From NCBI GenBank assembly GCA_018902765.1, contig JAHIQC010000281.1, positions 1-6,769 on the forward strand: DNA of 6,769 nucleotides, read 5' to 3'. Positions 1-6,268 of the stretch are shown here, one piece after another; positions within the stretch are counted from its first letter, which is position 1, and every line of letters starts with the position of its first letter. The position numbers and the translations under genes were made by a program. The stretch comes from Actinomycetota bacterium (GTDB taxonomy: Bacteria > Actinomycetota > Coriobacteriia > Anaerosomatales > JAHIQC01). Below the pieces are notes generated by a model. The model had not been told where the DNA came from. It worked only from the letters and a program-made list of their open reading frames with translations, and did not search any database.

Positions 1-1159
1 CCTTGGCCGAGACGGTCACGATGAGCATTCCGAACGACACGATTCCGACGGCGATCAGGGTCTCGGTGAGGCTCGGCGCATAGGGCGAAGCGTGGGTGCC
101 GAGTGGATTTATGGCAAAGCCCATCGACATGAGCGAGTAGCGCTTCATGAACACCGCGAGGATGTAGAGCGCCGAAGCGGTGATCTGGATGGCCGGCAGA
201 TGACGGGTCTTGCGTCCGGCGAGCAGGGTGAACGCCGTGACACCGAGCACGAGCACGGGCACAAAGGCGAACGCGTAATCGCCGGTGAAGAACTCCGCGA
301 ATCTCATCGCGTGGCCCGGTTTGGCCGAGGTGGGCCAAAACACCGTGAGGATCTCCACGAGCAAGAAGAACAGGTCGATGATTATCACCGTGGCAAGCAG
401 GGTCGAAAGACTGCGGAACATCTTGGCCGATAGGTCGAGGATCCCATAGTGTTTGAAGATGTACGCGGCAATCAACAGAACCGCGATTCCTGACGCGGTC
501 GCCGAGGTGAGGAAGATGGGCACCATCATCGCCGTGTTCCACAGCTCGCGAGACTTGTTCATCGAGAGCACGAAGGCCGTCGTGGTGTGCAGGTAGATCG
601 CAAGCGGCAAAGCGATAAGCGTCATGCGGAACGCCCACTTCTCGCCGCCCTTATGCGTCATGAGCAACCAAAGGTCGAAGAAACAGACGAACATGTAGAT
701 GTTCGCTGCGCTACCTGTATAGATGAACGGGGATGTCGGGTTAGGCGTGAGCAGCATCCACACGGCGCGCCATGGCCGCTCCATGTCGGTGACGATTCCT
801 AGAAGCGCCATCATCACGAACACGCCCGCCAGAAGCACCGCGAGTCTGGAGAGCGGTCGGTACTGCTCGGCCCCAAAGAGCTGCACGCTCGCATAGACCA
901 CGAGTCCGCCGGCCGCTAGCCCCACGAAGTACATGTAGTTCACGAACCAAAGGCCCCACGGATATGCATCGCGCATGGCCATGACCACGCCGCCATGCAT
1001 CATGGCGTTGGCCCAGGCCAGACCCCCAAGACCGAGTCCGATCAAGAGCATCACAACAAAAGCCCAGTAGCGAGGGCCTGCGGTACGAAGTGCGCCGAAA
1101 TCAAAGTCGACTCCGATGAAGCGCTTCACGCCGGGTCTCGGTGAGGTGACTATCGCCAT
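1..1159 (-). CDS. NrfD/PsrC/DsrP-like integral membrane quinone-interacting subunit (3' end outside window)
   Basis: The first 386 residues are visible; the C-terminus lies beyond base 1. The protein is very hydrophobic, with about ten predicted membrane helices (roughly residues 32-54, 69-96, 103-126, 145-167, 178-201, 212-236, 250-274, 288-316, 322-345, 366-386). Family-like stretches include PWGLWFVNYMYFVG (67-80), DMERPWRAVWMLL near 125-137, YLHTTTAFVLS (189-199) and MKRYSL (338-343). NrfD-family proteins are the membrane subunits that exchange electrons between (mena)quinone and an extracytoplasmic iron-sulfur partner. Ten helices and about 390-400 residues fit the longer DsrP/HybB-type members better than the shorter E. 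coli NrfD. The ATG start at 1159 lies 6 nt after the iron-sulfur gene's stop and is preceded by GGTGATC (1170-1164), which matches the 3' part of the Shine-Dalgarno consensus. It is the third gene of the operon. The family is clear; the substrate of the complex is not. Confidence 0.9.
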   Translation of the reverse strand, partial: MAIVTSPRPGVKRFIGVDFDFGALRTAGPRYWAFVVMLLIGLGLGGLAWANAMMHGGVVMAMRDAYPWGLWFVNYMYFVGLAAGGLVVYASVQLFGAEQYRPLSRLAVLLAGVFVMMALLGIVTDMERPWRAVWMLLTPNPTSPFIYTGSAANIYMFVCFFDLWLLMTHKGGEKWAFRMTLIALPLAIYLHTTTAFVLSMNKSRELWNTAMMVPIFLTSATASGIAVLLIAAYIFKHYGILDLSAKMFRSLSTLLATVIIIDLFFLLVEILTVFWPTSAKPGHAMRFAEFFTGDYAFAFVPVLVLGVTAFTLLAGRKTRHLPAIQITASALYILAVFMKRYSLMSMGFAINPLGTHASPYAPSLTETLIAVGIVSFGMLIVTVSAK

Positions 1160-1165
1160 ATCAGA

Positions 1166-2080
1166 TCACCCCACATACCAGATCATGGGCTCGTTCCCGT
1201 ACTCCTCTTTCAAACGCCAGACACGCCGCGTCTTGAGAAGTATGGAAACCTCGCTCTCAGGGTCATTGAGATCGCCGAACGTGCGGGCGCCGACCGGGCA
1301 CGCCTCTGTGCATGCGGTCGTTTGTCCGTTGCGCGTGCGTTGGATGCAGAAGGTGCATTTCTCAACCACGCCGGACTTCTCCTCGAGCGGCACCTTCGGG
1401 TTCACTTCGTCTTCGGGAACCTCCGGCTCCACCCAGTTGAAGTGGCGCGCATCATACGGGCAGGTCACGAGACAGTTGCGGCACGCGATGCACTTGTCGT
1501 AGTCGATGACGACGATGCCGTCGGGTTCTTTCCAAGTTGCGATGACGGGGCATCCGTACACGCAGGTCGGCTTCGCGCAGTGCATGCACTGCACCGGCAT
1601 GTACCACTTGTCCGGCCGGCCGCCCTGTTCGTAGTTCACGTTCGTGTGCTCGATATCGACCTTGCCCGGCTCCATCTCGAGCACCTGGATGTAGGTGAAG
1701 CCCGAGTTGCGTCCGATGTTGTTCTCCTCGACACAGGCATATACGCAGCGACGGCAACCGATGCATGCCTTCACATCGATCACCATCCCCCACTTCTGCT
1801 TGCCAGCGGGGTCGGCGTAACTGACCGGCTTGCCGGGGTAGTTGACCGGCTGGTTTTCTTCGATGATGCCCTCGATCGCCGCGTTGCCGCCCTCGGCCTT
1901 AGCGCCCTCAGACGCCGCCGCAAGCTGGGCCTGCGAGGACAGGACCGCCGGCACGACGCCGGCCGCCAGGATTCCGGCAGTGGCGCCTAAGCCCTCAAGG
2001 AACCTGCGGCGCGAGAGCGTGCAGCCCTCGGGCAACAGGGGCTTTTCCTCGGCCGGCTTGATTTGCTTGCTGTCGCTCAT
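1166..2080 (-). CDS. Tat-exported ferredoxin-like subunit with four [4Fe-4S] clusters (NrfC/PsrB/DsrO/TtrB type)
   Basis: This 304-residue protein begins with a twin-arginine signal: SRRRFLEG at residues 23-30, then a hydrophobic stretch (31-56). It should therefore fold in the cytoplasm and work outside the membrane. Sixteen cysteines form four complete sets: C106/109/112/116, C165/168/173/177, C197/200/203/207 and C242/245/257/261. This is the DmsB/PsrB/NrfC layout of four cubane clusters, with no cluster ligand missing. The family relays electrons between a NrfD-type quinone subunit and a periplasmic enzyme or cytochrome; both an NrfD-type protein and a cytochrome flank it here. The frame stays open to 2161, but ATG 2080 is chosen because GGAGGG (2094-2089) lies 8 nt upstream and the start overlaps the cytochrome stop as ATGA. 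DsrO, NrfC, TtrB and PsrB cannot be told apart without the catalytic gene. A longer start would bury the Tat motif behind about 50 residues. Confidence 0.93.
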   Translation of the reverse strand: MSDSKQIKPAEEKPLLPEGCTLSRRRFLEGLGATAGILAAGVVPAVLSSQAQLAAASEGAKAEGGNAAIEGIIEENQPVNYPGKPVSYADPAGKQKWGMVIDVKACIGCRRCVYACVEENNIGRNSGFTYIQVLEMEPGKVDIEHTNVNYEQGGRPDKWYMPVQCMHCAKPTCVYGCPVIATWKEPDGIVVIDYDKCIACRNCLVTCPYDARHFNWVEPEVPEDEVNPKVPLEEKSGVVEKCTFCIQRTRNGQTTACTEACPVGARTFGDLNDPESEVSILLKTRRVWRLKEEYGNEPMIWYVG

Positions 2081-2796
2081 CGCTTGAACCCTCCAAGAAT
2101 CAGGTAGCCGAGGATTATGATCACGAACACGCCACCCAACGAACCGGAGATGACGAGCCACAACGGGGTCAGCACCCCCGCAGGAGCAGGCGGGCCGGCG
2201 AGTGGGGTGAACGGCTCGCGCTCGGAGACCGCGCGCACCTCCATGCCCGTTCCTTGGAACGGCGGAAGCGCGGCTATGTAGATCCAGGAGGGAGTGTGCG
2301 GGTCATGGCAACCGGCCGCGGTGCATTTGGGCTCGTGCTTGCCATGGATGCCGACCTCCCACTCGCTGTACTTCTCGAAGTGGCAGCGCTGGCAGACCTT
2401 TGACACGTTTCCGGTGATGGGCTCGAGGCTGCCATCGGGCAGGATGAGCATGCCGGGGTTACGCGTCGGATCGTCGTGGCACGCCAGGCACGCCTTCTCG
2501 TCAGTCCCCAGCGTGTCGTGCACCTCAAGGACGATCTCGTGCTTCTTGAGGCCGATGGGTAGCGGCTTTGTGGGCTTGCCATCGGCACCGGTGGTGACCG
2601 GATGGCAGTTCGTGCACGGGTAGAAGGCGAGCTTTCCGGTCGAAGAGCGCCCTGCGTATGCCGAGGAGGCTCCCACGAGCATGATCGCCATGAGCGTCAC
2701 GACCAGAAAGGCGGTGAGGGTCACACGAGGTTTGAGGCCACCGTTGCGCTCACGCCTCGTTGCGCTGCCGAACGATTTCGTGTCTATGACAATCAC
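2077..2796 (-). CDS. Membrane-anchored tetrahaem cytochrome c with one CX4CH site
   Basis: This 239-residue protein has a basic N-terminus, a hydrophobic signal segment (about 26-45) and a likely signal peptidase site after ASSAYA (residue 48). The exported domain carries three CXXCH haem sites (C61/C64/H65, C103/C106/H107, C135/C138/H139) and a fourth, wider one, C158-TAAG-C163-H164. Histidines 86, 93, 151, 154 and 167 could be distal ligands, which would allow bis-His haems. A proline-rich linker (about 197-211) leads to a C-terminal membrane helix (about 211-235) ending in FKR, so the haem domain should be held on the outer face of the membrane. It opens the operon and overlaps the iron-sulfur gene by 4 bp, which suggests electron exchange with that subunit. 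The GTG start at 2796 has only a weak upstream purine run (GAGGCGG). An internal GTG at residue 25 is possible but would remove the basic n-region. NrfH/NapC kinship is doubtful because those proteins are anchored at the N-terminus. Confidence 0.88.
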   Translation of the reverse strand: MIVIDTKSFGSATRRERNGGLKPRVTLTAFLVVTLMAIMLVGASSAYAGRSSTGKLAFYPCTNCHPVTTGADGKPTKPLPIGLKKHEIVLEVHDTLGTDEKACLACHDDPTRNPGMLILPDGSLEPITGNVSKVCQRCHFEKYSEWEVGIHGKHEPKCTAAGCHDPHTPSWIYIAALPPFQGTGMEVRAVSEREPFTPLAGPPAPAGVLTPLWLVISGSLGGVFVIIILGYLILGGFKR

Positions 2797-2850
2797 ACCG
2801 CCTCGAAATAGGAGCGAGAATCGATCGCCCTGACAGTATCAGCCACTACA

Positions 2851-2870
2851 TGAATGCCCATTCAGGGCAT
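2851..2870. repeat. Overlapping inverted repeats, candidate operator
   Basis: TGAATGCCCATTCAGGGCAT contains two perfect interlocking dyads: TGAATG-CC-CATTCA (2851-2864) and ATGCCC-ATTCA-GGGCAT (2854-2870). They lie about midway between the two divergent starts, where a protein could affect both directions. There is no T-tract, so a terminator is unlikely. A transcription-factor site is inferred; the binding protein is unknown. Confidence 0.5.
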
Positions 2871-2874
2871 ATTG

Positions 2875-2897
2875 CTGTCATGTTAGGTTTTCGTTAG
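2875..2897 (+). promoter_or_regulatory. Possible OmpR/PhoB-type direct-repeat site
   Basis: GTTAG occurs at 2882-2886 and again at 2893-2897, exactly 11 bp apart, the helical spacing used by OmpR/PhoB-family regulators that bind as head-to-tail dimers. CTGTCAT directly upstream (2875-2881) equals the E. coli Pho-box heptamer, but no second heptamer follows 11 bp later. The site is about 70 bp before the response regulator start and just upstream of the weak -10 at 2920, so it could serve autoregulation. The repeats are short, so chance is a real alternative. Confidence 0.3.
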
Positions 2898-2966
2898 CGG
2901 AGATTCGGACTCAGTGAACTATGCTTCAGAGTACACCTGCCCAAAGGCAGCAAGGAGCGAGGGCCC

Positions 2967-3647
2967 GTGAAGAAGATCCTAGTCGTGGATGATGAGAATT
3001 CGATCCTCAAGATCGTCGACTACGCCTTGAGCGAGGCCGGCTACGAAGTGCATCTCGCACAAGACGGCCCGGGGGCGGAGTTCATGTTCGGGCAAGTGAA
3101 ACCCGATCTCGTCATCCTCGACGTGATGCTGCCAGGCAAGTCCGGGCTCGATATCGCTCGCGACCTTCGCACCACTTCAGATGTCCCGATCATCATGCTC
3201 TCAGCGCGCGGTGACGAGGTGGACCGCATTCTCGGACTGGAGTTCGGCGCAGACGATTACGTGACCAAGCCGTTCTCGCCTCGCGAGCTCGTGAGCCGGG
3301 TCAAGGCGATCCTGCGCCGCGTGGAATCGACCCCTGCGGACAAGGCGTGCATAGATGTCGCCGACCTGAGCATCGACACGCTCTCGAGACAGGTCACCCT
3401 GTCGGGTCAGCCTGTGCATCTCACGACCTCCGAGTACGGCATCCTGCTGCATCTCGCGCGCCATCCCGGACAGGCGTTTTCACGCCAGGAGATCCTCGAG
3501 GCCCTGTGGGACGAGTCGCCGGTAGGCGACGAGCGCGCGGTGGACGTCCACATCCACAACATCCGAGAGAAGATAGAAGAGGACCACAAGAATCCGACCT
3601 ACCTGCTCACTGTCCGCGGGTACGGTTATCGTCTGAGGGAGTCGTAG
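2967..3647 (+). CDS. OmpR/PhoB-family DNA-binding response regulator
   Basis: This 226-residue protein has the standard two domains. The receiver domain (about 1-120) shows the acidic pocket D8/D9, the phospho-acceptor D52 in LDVMLPG, S79 in the switch position and the invariant K101 in TKPF. The winged-helix domain (about 128-224) has the family pattern, with HLTTSEYGILLHLA, the recognition region ERAVDVHIHNIREKI and the closing TVRGYGYRL. All catalytic residues are present and the length is normal for the family. Phosphorylation by the adjacent kinase should favour dimerisation and binding to direct repeats. The GTG start is supported by AAGGAG 9 nt upstream and by the conserved MKKILVVDDE opening. 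The kinase gene follows after 4 nt, so the pair should be co-transcribed. The sequence alone does not separate PhoP, MtrA, WalR and PhoB-like subgroups. The divergent respiratory operon is a natural but unproven target. Confidence 0.95.
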   Translation: MKKILVVDDENSILKIVDYALSEAGYEVHLAQDGPGAEFMFGQVKPDLVILDVMLPGKSGLDIARDLRTTSDVPIIMLSARGDEVDRILGLEFGADDYVTKPFSPRELVSRVKAILRRVESTPADKACIDVADLSIDTLSRQVTLSGQPVHLTTSEYGILLHLARHPGQAFSRQEILEALWDESPVGDERAVDVHIHNIREKIEEDHKNPTYLLTVRGYGYRLRES

Positions 3648-3651
3648 GCCG

Positions 3652-5442
3652 ATGCCCGCAAGGCGCAGAGGCTCGATCAGGCTGTGGCAGACCGAACTGT
3701 TCGTCATCGTCATCATGGTGGCCATCCTGATCCTGTCCGGGTCGCTGTCGGCGGGGCTCAAGTCGACACTCACACGAATGACCGAGACAAGTGAGCTGCG
3801 CAACGCCTCGGCCTTCGCTCAGCGGCTCGGCCCCGAGTTTCCGCTGGGCCCGAGCGGCTCGCAACAGATCCGCGAGGTGATAGCCGAGTATCGCGACATC
3901 TACGGCGGCGGCATCTGGGTCTACAACGACCGCGGCGAGCTCCTCGAGTCTGCGTTCGATGCGGCTCCACTCGACGGCGTGCTCGAGTCGGCGCGTCTTG
4001 GCGCGTTGGGCCAGCACGGCTCTTACGCGCTATCGGACCTGCGCCCGAGTGGCTGGATCGTCGCCGGCAAGCCGCTTGTGGGACGAGATGGCGCGAATCA
4101 CGGTGCGGTGGTCACGGCGAGTTCCGCCGATCAGCCCGCCGCGATCCTCAAATCGGTGCGCGACCGACTCTGGACGACGTTTTGGACCTCACTGATCATC
4201 GCCGGACTCATCGGCTTCGCGTTTTCCGAGATCATCGCACGGCGTATCCGTGCGATGTCAGACGCCGCCGCCTCCATCGATGCGGGGAACTTCGACCAGC
4301 GCCTGTCCACAAGCCTCGTCCCTGACGAGATCCAGGGGCTCGCCGAGTCCTACAACAGCATGGCCGAGCGCCTCGGCAAGGCCTTCAATGCGATCCAAGA
4401 GAACGAGCGCCAGATCGCCGCCGTGGTCGAGTCGATGGCCGAGGGCGTCTTGGCCATAGATGCCGAGGAGAGAGTGCGCGTCGTCAACCCAGAGGCACTC
4501 AGGCTCCTTGGTCTTGAAGGCCGGGACCTGGTCGGCGAGCGCATGACTGATCTCACGGATAGCGAGGATGTCCTGAACATCGTGAGAGGGGCGCTCGCGT
4601 CACGTAACGCGAGCAGCCGCGCGCAGCTGGGCCGATTCATGGTGATGTTGCATTGCACGCCACTGTTCGACGAGCTCGATGGCGTCGAAGGCGCGGTACT
4701 GCTCATCAGCGACGTGACCGAACGCCACCGCCTCGAGGACGCGCAGAGGCGTTTCGTGGCTGATGCGAGTCATGAGATGCGCACCCCTATCGCTGCGCTC
4801 AAAGGCATGCTCGAACTGCTCGACGATGGCGCCAAGGAGAATCCTGAGGTTCGCGACGACTTCATCCAAACGATGCAAGGCGAGGTCGATCGCCTTGGAC
4901 GACTCGTGGCCGACCTGCTGACGCTTGCTCGCCTCGAGGCCGGAAGCCTGCGGCTCAAGCGGAACCCGGAGTATGTACTAGAGATGCTCGAGGACGTGAC
5001 CGGCGTCATGCAGACCTTGGCCGAGCAATCGGGCGTCACCCTCTCGGTCGAGGTGCTCGATCCCGAGACCCAGGCCATCGCGGATCACGACCGCATCGTC
5101 CAGGTCCTCCTAAGTTTCACTGACAACGCGCTCAAGCACTCCTCGGCGGGTACTACTATCCATCTGCGCGCGCAGCGACGCGGGGCCAAGGTGAGATTCG
5201 AGGTCGCCGATGAGGGCGCGGGCATCGGAGCCGAGGAGCTCTCGCGGGTGTTCGAGCGCTTCTATCGCGCTGACGATGCGCGCGCTTCGGGCTCAGGAAC
5301 GGGTCTCGGACTTGCGATCACCAAGGAGATCATCGAGGCCCACGAAGCCGAGATCACGGTTGAGTCGATGCCGGGGGTAGGCACGACGTTCGCCTTCGAG
5401 TTGCCCGCTGTGGGAGCCGCTGAGCCGCTCACAGAACCCTAA
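3652..5442 (+). CDS. Membrane sensor histidine kinase (extracytoplasmic sensor, HAMP, PAS, HisKA, HATPase)
   Basis: The product has 596 residues. A first membrane helix (about 14-35) and a second (about 176-195) enclose an extracytoplasmic domain of about 140 residues. Within it, GGIWVYNDRGELLES recalls Cache/PAS-like sensor folds, which is only suggestive. HAMP follows (about 196-249), then a cytoplasmic PAS domain (about 254-360: VVESMAEGVLAIDAEERVRV). The HisKA H-box is DASHEMRTP with phospho-accepting H374 and an ExxT phosphatase motif. The ATPase domain has the N-box N492 (TDNALKHS), the G1 box DEGAGIG (520-526), the F-box FERFYR and the G2 box GTGLGLA (549-555), so it should be active. 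The layout resembles PhoR/WalK-type kinases that pair with OmpR-family regulators. The ATG start lies 4 nt after the regulator's stop and has GAGGGAG (3635-3641) 10 nt upstream. The signal is unknown; an internal PAS would allow a redox or small-ligand input, but no haem- or flavin-binding signature is evident. Confidence 0.94.
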   Translation: MPARRRGSIRLWQTELFVIVIMVAILILSGSLSAGLKSTLTRMTETSELRNASAFAQRLGPEFPLGPSGSQQIREVIAEYRDIYGGGIWVYNDRGELLESAFDAAPLDGVLESARLGALGQHGSYALSDLRPSGWIVAGKPLVGRDGANHGAVVTASSADQPAAILKSVRDRLWTTFWTSLIIAGLIGFAFSEIIARRIRAMSDAAASIDAGNFDQRLSTSLVPDEIQGLAESYNSMAERLGKAFNAIQENERQIAAVVESMAEGVLAIDAEERVRVVNPEALRLLGLEGRDLVGERMTDLTDSEDVLNIVRGALASRNASSRAQLGRFMVMLHCTPLFDELDGVEGAVLLISDVTERHRLEDAQRRFVADASHEMRTPIAALKGMLELLDDGAKENPEVRDDFIQTMQGEVDRLGRLVADLLTLARLEAGSLRLKRNPEYVLEMLEDVTGVMQTLAEQSGVTLSVEVLDPETQAIADHDRIVQVLLSFTDNALKHSSAGTTIHLRAQRRGAKVRFEVADEGAGIGAEELSRVFERFYRADDARASGSGTGLGLAITKEIIEAHEAEITVESMPGVGTTFAFELPAVGAAEPLTEP

Positions 5443-5496
5443 CAGGACCGCAACCACGCACGAACCTCCGAGGCTTCCACACGGGGCACAATCACT

Positions 5497-5512
5497 TTGG
5501 AAGTATTGGAAG
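5497..5512 (+). repeat. Tandem TTGGAAG direct repeat upstream of the membrane protein gene
   Basis: TTGGAAG occurs twice (5497-5503 and 5506-5512) separated by TA, a 9-bp period, in the 109-bp gap between the kinase stop and the next start. It could be a regulator half-site pair. The second copy runs directly into the GC hairpin at 5512. No good sigma-70 promoter was found in the gap. Confidence 0.35.
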
Positions 5513-5526
5513 GGGGCGTGGCCCCC
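5512..5526 (+). other. Short GC hairpin GGGGGC-GTG-GCCCCC in the spacer
   Basis: This perfect 6-bp G+C stem has a 3-nt loop and ends 10 nt before the Shine-Dalgarno of the next gene. No T-run follows it, so it is a poor intrinsic terminator. It could reduce read-through from the kinase gene, protect a 5' end or affect translation of the downstream gene. Its function is not known. Confidence 0.4.
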
Positions 5527-5536
5527 AACGAGTCTC

Positions 5537-5543
5537 AGGAGGT
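5537..5543 (+). promoter_or_regulatory. Strong ribosome binding site fixing the start at 5552
   Basis: AGGAGGT, a full Shine-Dalgarno match, lies 8 nt before ATG 5552. An in-frame TTG at 5543 overlaps this site and so cannot be the start. Confidence 0.85.
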
Positions 5544-5551
5544 TGAGGACG

Positions 5552-6124
5552 ATGTCAATCATCCTTACCGCGGTCCTCATCATCGTAGGAATCGTAGGGG
5601 CAGTTGTTCTTCTCGTCGCTGTTCCCGCTCTGTTCGGGATGATGGCGTACGACACGATGAAGTCCCCCAAAGCAGCAAAGAGCGAATCTCGCGATTCCGT
5701 CACCGTGATCGCAGCCGAGCGCGGAGTCGCCCGGGCGTTCGTTTTGCTCGGTGGCGCTTTCTGGTCGATAGCCGCTTTCGCCGGGCTGTACAACTTCCAA
5801 GAGACCGGCGCGAGCGCCGCTCTCATGGCAGCGGCCATTCCGCTGGTGGCCTGCGCCGCGACCCTGATCGTCGGTTGGTACTACGAGCGCTTCACCGCAG
5901 CTATCCTTGCTGTCGCCTCCTTCGCGGTCATCGCGTGGGGCGTGGTGTACGGCTTCGAGGCCGGCGTATGGGCACTCATGACCTTTGCGCTGATCGGCCC
6001 GATGGCTACCGCCGCCGTGCTGTTCTGGATGGCTCGCCGTGAGCAGGAAGCATACGAATTCGTCACAGCGACCCGCCCGCAACTCGCCTTCGTCTTCGCA
6101 GCACACAGCACACTGGCCGCGTAA
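5552..6124 (+). CDS. Hypothetical protein with about five membrane helices
   Basis: I do not recognise this 190-residue protein. It opens with a long hydrophobic segment (2-31), then a short hydrophilic loop rich in Lys, Ser and Glu (32-58). Four more likely helices follow, at about 61-81, 88-108, 115-134 and 138-160, then a hydrophilic stretch and a mildly hydrophobic tail (about 177-190). It has one cysteine (101) and no haem, metal-ligand or nucleotide-binding motif, so a redox or enzymatic role has no support. The start is well set by AGGAGGT. The gene lies 109 nt after the kinase gene in the same direction and ends before a strong terminator, so it may be the last gene of the two-component transcript or have its own promoter. 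An accessory or cell-envelope role would be speculation. Codon usage looks like that of the neighbours. Confidence 0.8.
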   Translation: MSIILTAVLIIVGIVGAVVLLVAVPALFGMMAYDTMKSPKAAKSESRDSVTVIAAERGVARAFVLLGGAFWSIAAFAGLYNFQETGASAALMAAAIPLVACAATLIVGWYYERFTAAILAVASFAVIAWGVVYGFEAGVWALMTFALIGPMATAAVLFWMARREQEAYEFVTATRPQLAFVFAAHSTLAA

Positions 6125-6151
6125 CGCGACCAACCGCAAGCCCTCTTCGAT

Positions 6152-6183
6152 AAGCCCGTCCCGTCAACCGGGGCGGGCTTTCG
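6152..6183 (+). terminator. Rho-independent terminator
   Basis: A 12-bp stem (AAGCCCGTCCCG at 6152-6163 with CGGGGCGGGCTT at 6169-6180, one T-G wobble) closes a TCAAC loop, and the 3' arm runs into TTTCG. It lies 27 nt after the stop of the membrane protein gene, ending that transcript and insulating the next unit. The U-run is short but the stem is strong. Confidence 0.85.
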
Positions 6184-6268
6184 TCATGCATTGGGACGCC
6201 TGATCCGTCGAACGTGATGAGATCGCGGGCCGCACGATAGGCGCCCATCAATCGCGTATGTTTCATTA

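Larger units (their letters stand above)
2797..2966. promoter_or_regulatory. Divergent control region between the cytochrome operon and the two-component genes
   Basis: These 170 bp separate two outward-facing operons and are more AT-rich than the flanking genes, so they should hold both promoters. Rightward, TATGCT (2920-2925) is a possible -10 with no good -35 at 16-18 nt, as expected if an activator is needed. Leftward, GATACT on the minus strand (2841-2836) is a weak -10 candidate, also without a convincing -35. The regulator's GTG start at 2967 is set by AAGGAG (2952-2957), 9 nt upstream. The dyads and repeats inside are listed separately. Promoter positions are inference from weak hexamer matches. 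Confidence 0.55.

Noticed and set aside
92..802. Plus-strand open frames in the first kilobase
   Set aside because: Highly charged, repetitive translations lying opposite a clear ten-helix membrane protein; typical GC-rich shadow frames.
1322..1990. Long plus-strand open frame (222 codons) opposite the iron-sulfur gene
   Set aside because: It is the reverse shadow of a gene with sixteen correctly spaced cluster cysteines. Its translation is Ala/Val/Arg/His-rich with no domain and no good ribosome site.
2081..2161. 27-codon N-terminal extension of the iron-sulfur protein
   Set aside because: It would overlap the cytochrome gene by 85 bp and push the Tat motif to about residue 50, while ATG 2080 has GGAGGG at 8 nt and an ATGA overlap.
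2851..2870. Bidirectional terminator between the divergent operons
   Set aside because: Both flanking operons read outwards, so no transcript ends here. The stem is short and no T-run follows on either strand.
2875..2903. Canonical Pho box
   Set aside because: CTGTCAT at 2875-2881 matches one half-site, but the heptamer 11 bp later (2886-2892) matches at only one position, so a phosphate-regulon assignment is not justified.
5555..6139. Minus-strand open frame (194 codons) opposite the membrane protein gene
   Set aside because: Low-complexity, Arg/Gly/Glu-rich translation. The plus-strand gene has a perfect Shine-Dalgarno, coherent membrane helices and a terminator on the right strand.
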